This document shows positions 13,405-16,197 of a stretch of 16,197 bases of DNA, piece after piece. The position numbers were made by a program, and so were the translations under genes. The stretch's first letter is position 1, and each line of letters opens with the position of its first letter. Under the pieces are notes generated by a model. That model was not told where the DNA came from, ran no database searches, and saw only the letters and a program-made list of their open reading frames with translations. Location: contig CAYQMI010000082.1 of assembly GCA_964418575.1 (NCBI GenBank), positions 1 through 16,197 of the forward strand. Reading direction: 5' to 3'. Source of the stretch: Glaciecola sp964418575. Its GTDB lineage: Bacteria; Pseudomonadota; Gammaproteobacteria; Enterobacterales; Alteromonadaceae.

Positions 13405-15211
13405 TGTGAAATGGATGCAGCAAGGGCTGCATTATCATCAAAATAACGATTTCGCGAATGCACAAACTTGCTATGAGAAAAGCCTTCAGTGCCAGTCGAG
13501 TAATTATGAGACTTTGCAGTTGCTTGGGGCATTAAACCATAAGCTAGGTAATTTTCACGAGGCGCTCGATTATTTGCATCGTTCTCTGGCATTAAATGGT
13601 CAGCAGGCTCACGTTATTAATACTGCCGGAAATGTCCACAAGGCGCTTGGGGAGCATGAAGAAGCGGCTCGTCATTATCGAAATGCGATGCAGCTTAAAG
13701 CCGATTATTTAGACCCTTATATAAATCTGAGCCAAATGCTGATTCTACAAGCGGATTGGCGGGCTGCAGAGCAGGTACTTGATTTGGCGGAGCAAAAGCT
13801 TCATAAGCATTGGCAGATTTTACGTATAAAGGCGCTTTTATTGCGAGAAAAGGGCAACTTTGAAGCCAGTACATTGATATTGCAGGAAGCTAATCGCCTG
13901 AGGCCTAAAACCGCATCGGTGCTACATGATTTAGGTTTGAGCAATCGGCTGGCAGGTTTCCCAAATCAAGCGCTTATATATTACAGAGAGCTTGAAACAC
14001 TTGGGTATCAATCTGAGGTTTTTTTTCATAACTATGCCAACGCATTAAACGATTTATCGTCTAACGAGCAAGCTTTGGAATATTACTCTCGTGCTTTAGC
14101 GTTAAATCCCCTTGCTCGCGAAACATTATTAAACTGGTGTGATTTGATGTGGGAGTCTGGCTATGGCAAAGACATGTTTGCAGCTTATGCCAAGGCAATT
14201 GAACACAAAAACGCCACGATAGAGATTTATTATGACTACCTAAAAAAACTCTTACGAACCGATGTTTTAAGCCTTGCTCGCGATGTCTTTGAGCAGATGC
14301 AGCAACACTATCTCGAACACAACCTGACTAAATTAAGTAAGCTAGCCCTACAAAGAGCACAGAAGTACTTTTCTATTGACGTGACACAACTCGTTGGCGT
14401 GTTCGAAGACAAACAGCTGATACTAGATGATAAGCTCGAAGCAATAGAATACATCTTGGAGTGCGCTGAATATGAGTTCGCTTTAGAACAGTTACAAAAA
14501 CTCAAAAAATCCAAGCCAGATGATCAATGGCTTCTATCTTTGCTACACACTTGTTCTCGACTCTTGCCTAACAAGCCTGCAATATTCCCTCCATTAGAAG
14601 ATTATGTATTCGAATATGCGCTTAATCCACCGAGCGGTTTAACAATGGATGAATTTATCGAGCAGTTAAGTGTTTATCTTTTGAGCCTGCATAGTTCAAA
14701 GGAGCAGCCACTGGAACAGACCTTGCACAAAGGAACACAAACGCGCGGAAACTTATTTAATATTGAACATCCTTTACTTACGCATATTCAATCTGAGTAT
14801 CGAAAAGCGGTAAAACAATACCAACAGCAACTGTCGCACTTACCTGAATTATATCCAGGGTTTTGGCAGAACGCTGACACTGAATTTAGCGGCTCATGGT
14901 CAGTAGCCCTTAAACAAAATGGTTACCACAATCATCATATCCATCCAATGGGGTGGTTGAGTTCGGCATGTTACATTGTGCTGCCGCATATTTGTGAACA
15001 GAATAATCAAGGATATTTTCAAGTTGGCATACCAAACCTAGCTAACAACGGACTTAAGTTAAGTCCTTTGCGAGAAGTAAAGCCAGAGCTTGGGAAACTG
15101 GTTCTTTTTCCATCAATGCTGTGGCATGGTACCGTCCCATTTGATGAAAACGCGCTTCGTTTGTCTATAGCCTGCGACATTGTTTATCGTGATAAAGATA
15201 CGAATAACTAA
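13388..15211 (+). CDS. TPR-repeat protein with C-terminal 2OG-Fe(II)-oxygenase-like domain
   Basis: This 607-residue cytosolic protein has about eight tandem tetratricopeptide repeats over residues 5-280 (for example NYETLQLLGALNHKLGNFHE), which usually bind partner proteins. A helical linker follows, then a C-terminal domain (about 500-600) resembling the putative 2OG-Fe(II) oxygenase family joined to TPRs in marine bacteria. There, NGYHNHHIHPMGWLSSACY (511-529) offers His517/His519, WHGTVPF has His580, and Arg591 in LRLSIACD could hold 2-oxoglutarate. The usual HxD is not obvious, so activity is uncertain. The GTG start at 13388 overlaps the methyltransferase by 17 bp and has GGGAA about 8 nt upstream. 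An in-frame ATG at 13415 lacks a ribosome site, but either start keeps all repeats. A peptide or protein hydroxylase acting with the methyltransferase is one possibility; this is inference. Confidence 0.83.
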   Translation: MLNKDSVKWMQQGLHYHQNNDFANAQTCYEKSLQCQSSNYETLQLLGALNHKLGNFHEALDYLHRSLALNGQQAHVINTAGNVHKALGEHEEAARHYRNAMQLKADYLDPYINLSQMLILQADWRAAEQVLDLAEQKLHKHWQILRIKALLLREKGNFEASTLILQEANRLRPKTASVLHDLGLSNRLAGFPNQALIYYRELETLGYQSEVFFHNYANALNDLSSNEQALEYYSRALALNPLARETLLNWCDLMWESGYGKDMFAAYAKAIEHKNATIEIYYDYLKKLLRTDVLSLARDVFEQMQQHYLEHNLTKLSKLALQRAQKYFSIDVTQLVGVFEDKQLILDDKLEAIEYILECAEYEFALEQLQKLKKSKPDDQWLLSLLHTCSRLLPNKPAIFPPLEDYVFEYALNPPSGLTMDEFIEQLSVYLLSLHSSKEQPLEQTLHKGTQTRGNLFNIEHPLLTHIQSEYRKAVKQYQQQLSHLPELYPGFWQNADTEFSGSWSVALKQNGYHNHHIHPMGWLSSACYIVLPHICEQNNQGYFQVGIPNLANNGLKLSPLREVKPELGKLVLFPSMLWHGTVPFDENALRLSIACDIVYRDKDTNN

Positions 15212-15349
15212 AATCTAGCTTAATATCGAAGTTTTTCTGTTGCTTGATATCTCATTTCTTGACATTTCTATTACATCCTGTGACTATTTGTGTATTGCCC
15301 TATGCTAACTGAACAGCACTAGGAGCAAAACTTTGAACAACAATAAGTG

Positions 15350-15368
15350 TAATGACATGACGTCATTA
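15350..15368. promoter_or_regulatory. inverted repeat, candidate operator before the DUF3450 gene
   Basis: TAATGAC-ATGAC-GTCATTA is a perfect 7-bp inverted repeat with a 5-bp centre. Inside it ATGACGTCAT (15357-15366) is itself a 10-bp palindrome, so two overlapping dyads are possible. It lies 36 bp before the DUF3450 start, in a 193-bp gap. A perfect TTGACA is at 15259-15264 but has no convincing -10 at 16-18 bp, so the promoter is not located. Binding protein unknown. Confidence 0.45.
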
Positions 15369-15404
15369 ATAGCATTTTAATAGACTAAAAAAACGGTTGG
15401 GAAT

Positions 15405-16178
15405 ATGTCCAAAATGAGCAAGAGAACTCAAATTGCTTCTTGTGTCGTCGGCGCGTTAGCGTTGTCAGCAAGCAGCATTGCATTCGCAGGCCCCCTTGAA
15501 GATTTACAGAATGAAGAACGTAAAATCCAAGTTGCTGCTGCAAAGTCACAAGAAAAAATTAACGGTTTATTTGAACAGTCTCAGGAGTTGCTCGTAGAGT
15601 ATCGCGGCGTAGTAGACCAGACTGAAAACCTTAAAATATATAACGATTATCTTGCCGGTCTTGTAGCTGATCAACAGCGTGCAATCGACTCTCTCCAGCG
15701 TCAGATTGATTCAATCGAAGACACCAAACAAAAAATCGTTCCTTTAATGTATAAAATGATTGATAGCCTAGAACAGTTTATCCAGTTAGACGTTCCTATC
15801 AATTTAGAAGAGCGTATGGCTCGCGTAGAAAGACTGCGCACCCTTATGACGCGTTCAGACGTAACGGTATCTGAGCAGTTCCGTTTGGTACTAGACGCTT
15901 ACTCAATTGAAAATCAATATGGTCGTACCATCCAGTCTTATGACGGAACTATCAACGTTGGTGGACAAGATGTTGCAGTTGATTTCTTCAACCTTGGCCG
16001 CACAGCGCTAATGGCATTAACCTTAGACCAGTCTGCTGCATATGCATGGGATAACGATGCACGTGAGTGGCAAGAGTTAGGTGGCGAGTATCTGGATTCT
16101 GTAATTACAGCAGTGCGCATGGCGCAGGGCTTAGTACCAGACGATCTTATCAAATTACCAATCAAAGCAGCGGAGTAA
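15405..16178 (+). CDS. DUF3450 family periplasmic coiled-coil protein
   Basis: This 257-residue exported protein has a clear signal peptide with cleavage after Ala28 (AFA-GPLEDL). Residues about 33-125 form a long heptad-like coiled coil, followed by a mostly helical C-terminal part including DFFNLGRTALMALTLD and ending in LPIKAAE. Its biochemical function is unknown. The family is known as the first gene of TonB2-type clusters in Vibrio, Shewanella and relatives, upstream of ttpC, exbB, exbD, tonB and a TPR gene, so a role in energising TonB-dependent receptors is likely. The ATG at 15405 (MSKMSKRT) follows GGTTGGGA; a second in-frame ATG at 15414 is less well placed. The next gene begins 6 bp after the stop, and its ribosome site overlaps the end of this one, showing an operon. 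Confidence 0.9.
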   Translation: MSKMSKRTQIASCVVGALALSASSIAFAGPLEDLQNEERKIQVAAAKSQEKINGLFEQSQELLVEYRGVVDQTENLKIYNDYLAGLVADQQRAIDSLQRQIDSIEDTKQKIVPLMYKMIDSLEQFIQLDVPINLEERMARVERLRTLMTRSDVTVSEQFRLVLDAYSIENQYGRTIQSYDGTINVGGQDVAVDFFNLGRTALMALTLDQSAAYAWDNDAREWQELGGEYLDSVITAVRMAQGLVPDDLIKLPIKAAE

Positions 16179-16184
16179 GGGTTA

Positions 16185-16197
16185 ATGAAAACAACAA
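16185..16197 (+). CDS. start of the next gene, probably ttpC (MotA/TolQ/ExbB family), cut by the window end
   Basis: An ATG at 16185 begins MKTT and runs off the window. GGAG at 16172-16175, within the last codons of the DUF3450 gene, is 9 nt upstream, and only 6 bp separate the genes, so translational coupling is likely. The identity as TtpC, the MotA/TolQ/ExbB-like partner in TonB2 systems, comes only from the usual gene order, since four codons carry no family signal. Confidence 0.5.

Overview
The window looks like chromosome from a marine gammaproteobacterium of the Alteromonadales (Alteromonas/Glaciecola type). The reasons are moderate G+C, two large TonB-dependent receptors whose leaders end in AQEAGAEE, a phenylalanine hydroxylase next to a TyrR-type regulator, a leucine dehydrogenase paired with an Lrp-like regulator, and the start of a DUF3450/TtpC-type TonB2 cluster. 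The genus is inferred, not proven. All main genes read rightward except an Lrp/AsnC regulator and a small ComFB-like gene.

Layout. 1-330: a 45-bp tandem repeat array, then a TyrR-box-like operator and a possible promoter. 331-3593: amino-acid catabolism genes phhA (phenylalanine to tyrosine), tyrR/phhR (aromatic-responsive regulator) and maiA (late tyrosine degradation). 3617-5385: an lrp-like regulator divergent from leucine dehydrogenase, with a small perfect inverted repeat between them. 5485-5594: the 4.5S signal recognition particle RNA. 5595-5922: a leader region without genes that holds a third TyrR-box-like site. 5923-8847: TonB-dependent receptor 1, followed by a strong terminator. 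8974-9246 (minus): a ComFB-like protein. 9486-12380: TonB-dependent receptor 2, with a recognisable promoter, a GNRA-capped hairpin near the predicted mRNA 5' end, and a UUCG-capped terminator. 12496-15211: an overlapping pair, a SAM methyltransferase and a TPR protein with a C-terminal 2OG-Fe(II)-oxygenase-like domain. 15405-16178: DUF3450 periplasmic protein, then the first codons of the next gene, probably ttpC.

How it fits together. The left half is a Phe/Tyr and Leu catabolic region. TyrR-box-like sites (TGTAAA-N6-TTTACA type) lie before phhA, tyrR and TonB receptor 1. The receptor may therefore belong to the TyrR regulon and take up aromatic amino-acid-rich peptides or related compounds; this is the most interesting inference here. 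The right half combines outer-membrane transport with what is probably the start of the inner-membrane energiser (TonB2/TtpC type), with an uncharacterised methyltransferase/oxygenase pair between them. I see no mobile element, CRISPR array, tRNA or phage gene. No wholly new system is demonstrated; the better candidates are the regulatory link to the receptor and the methyltransferase/TPR-oxygenase pair.
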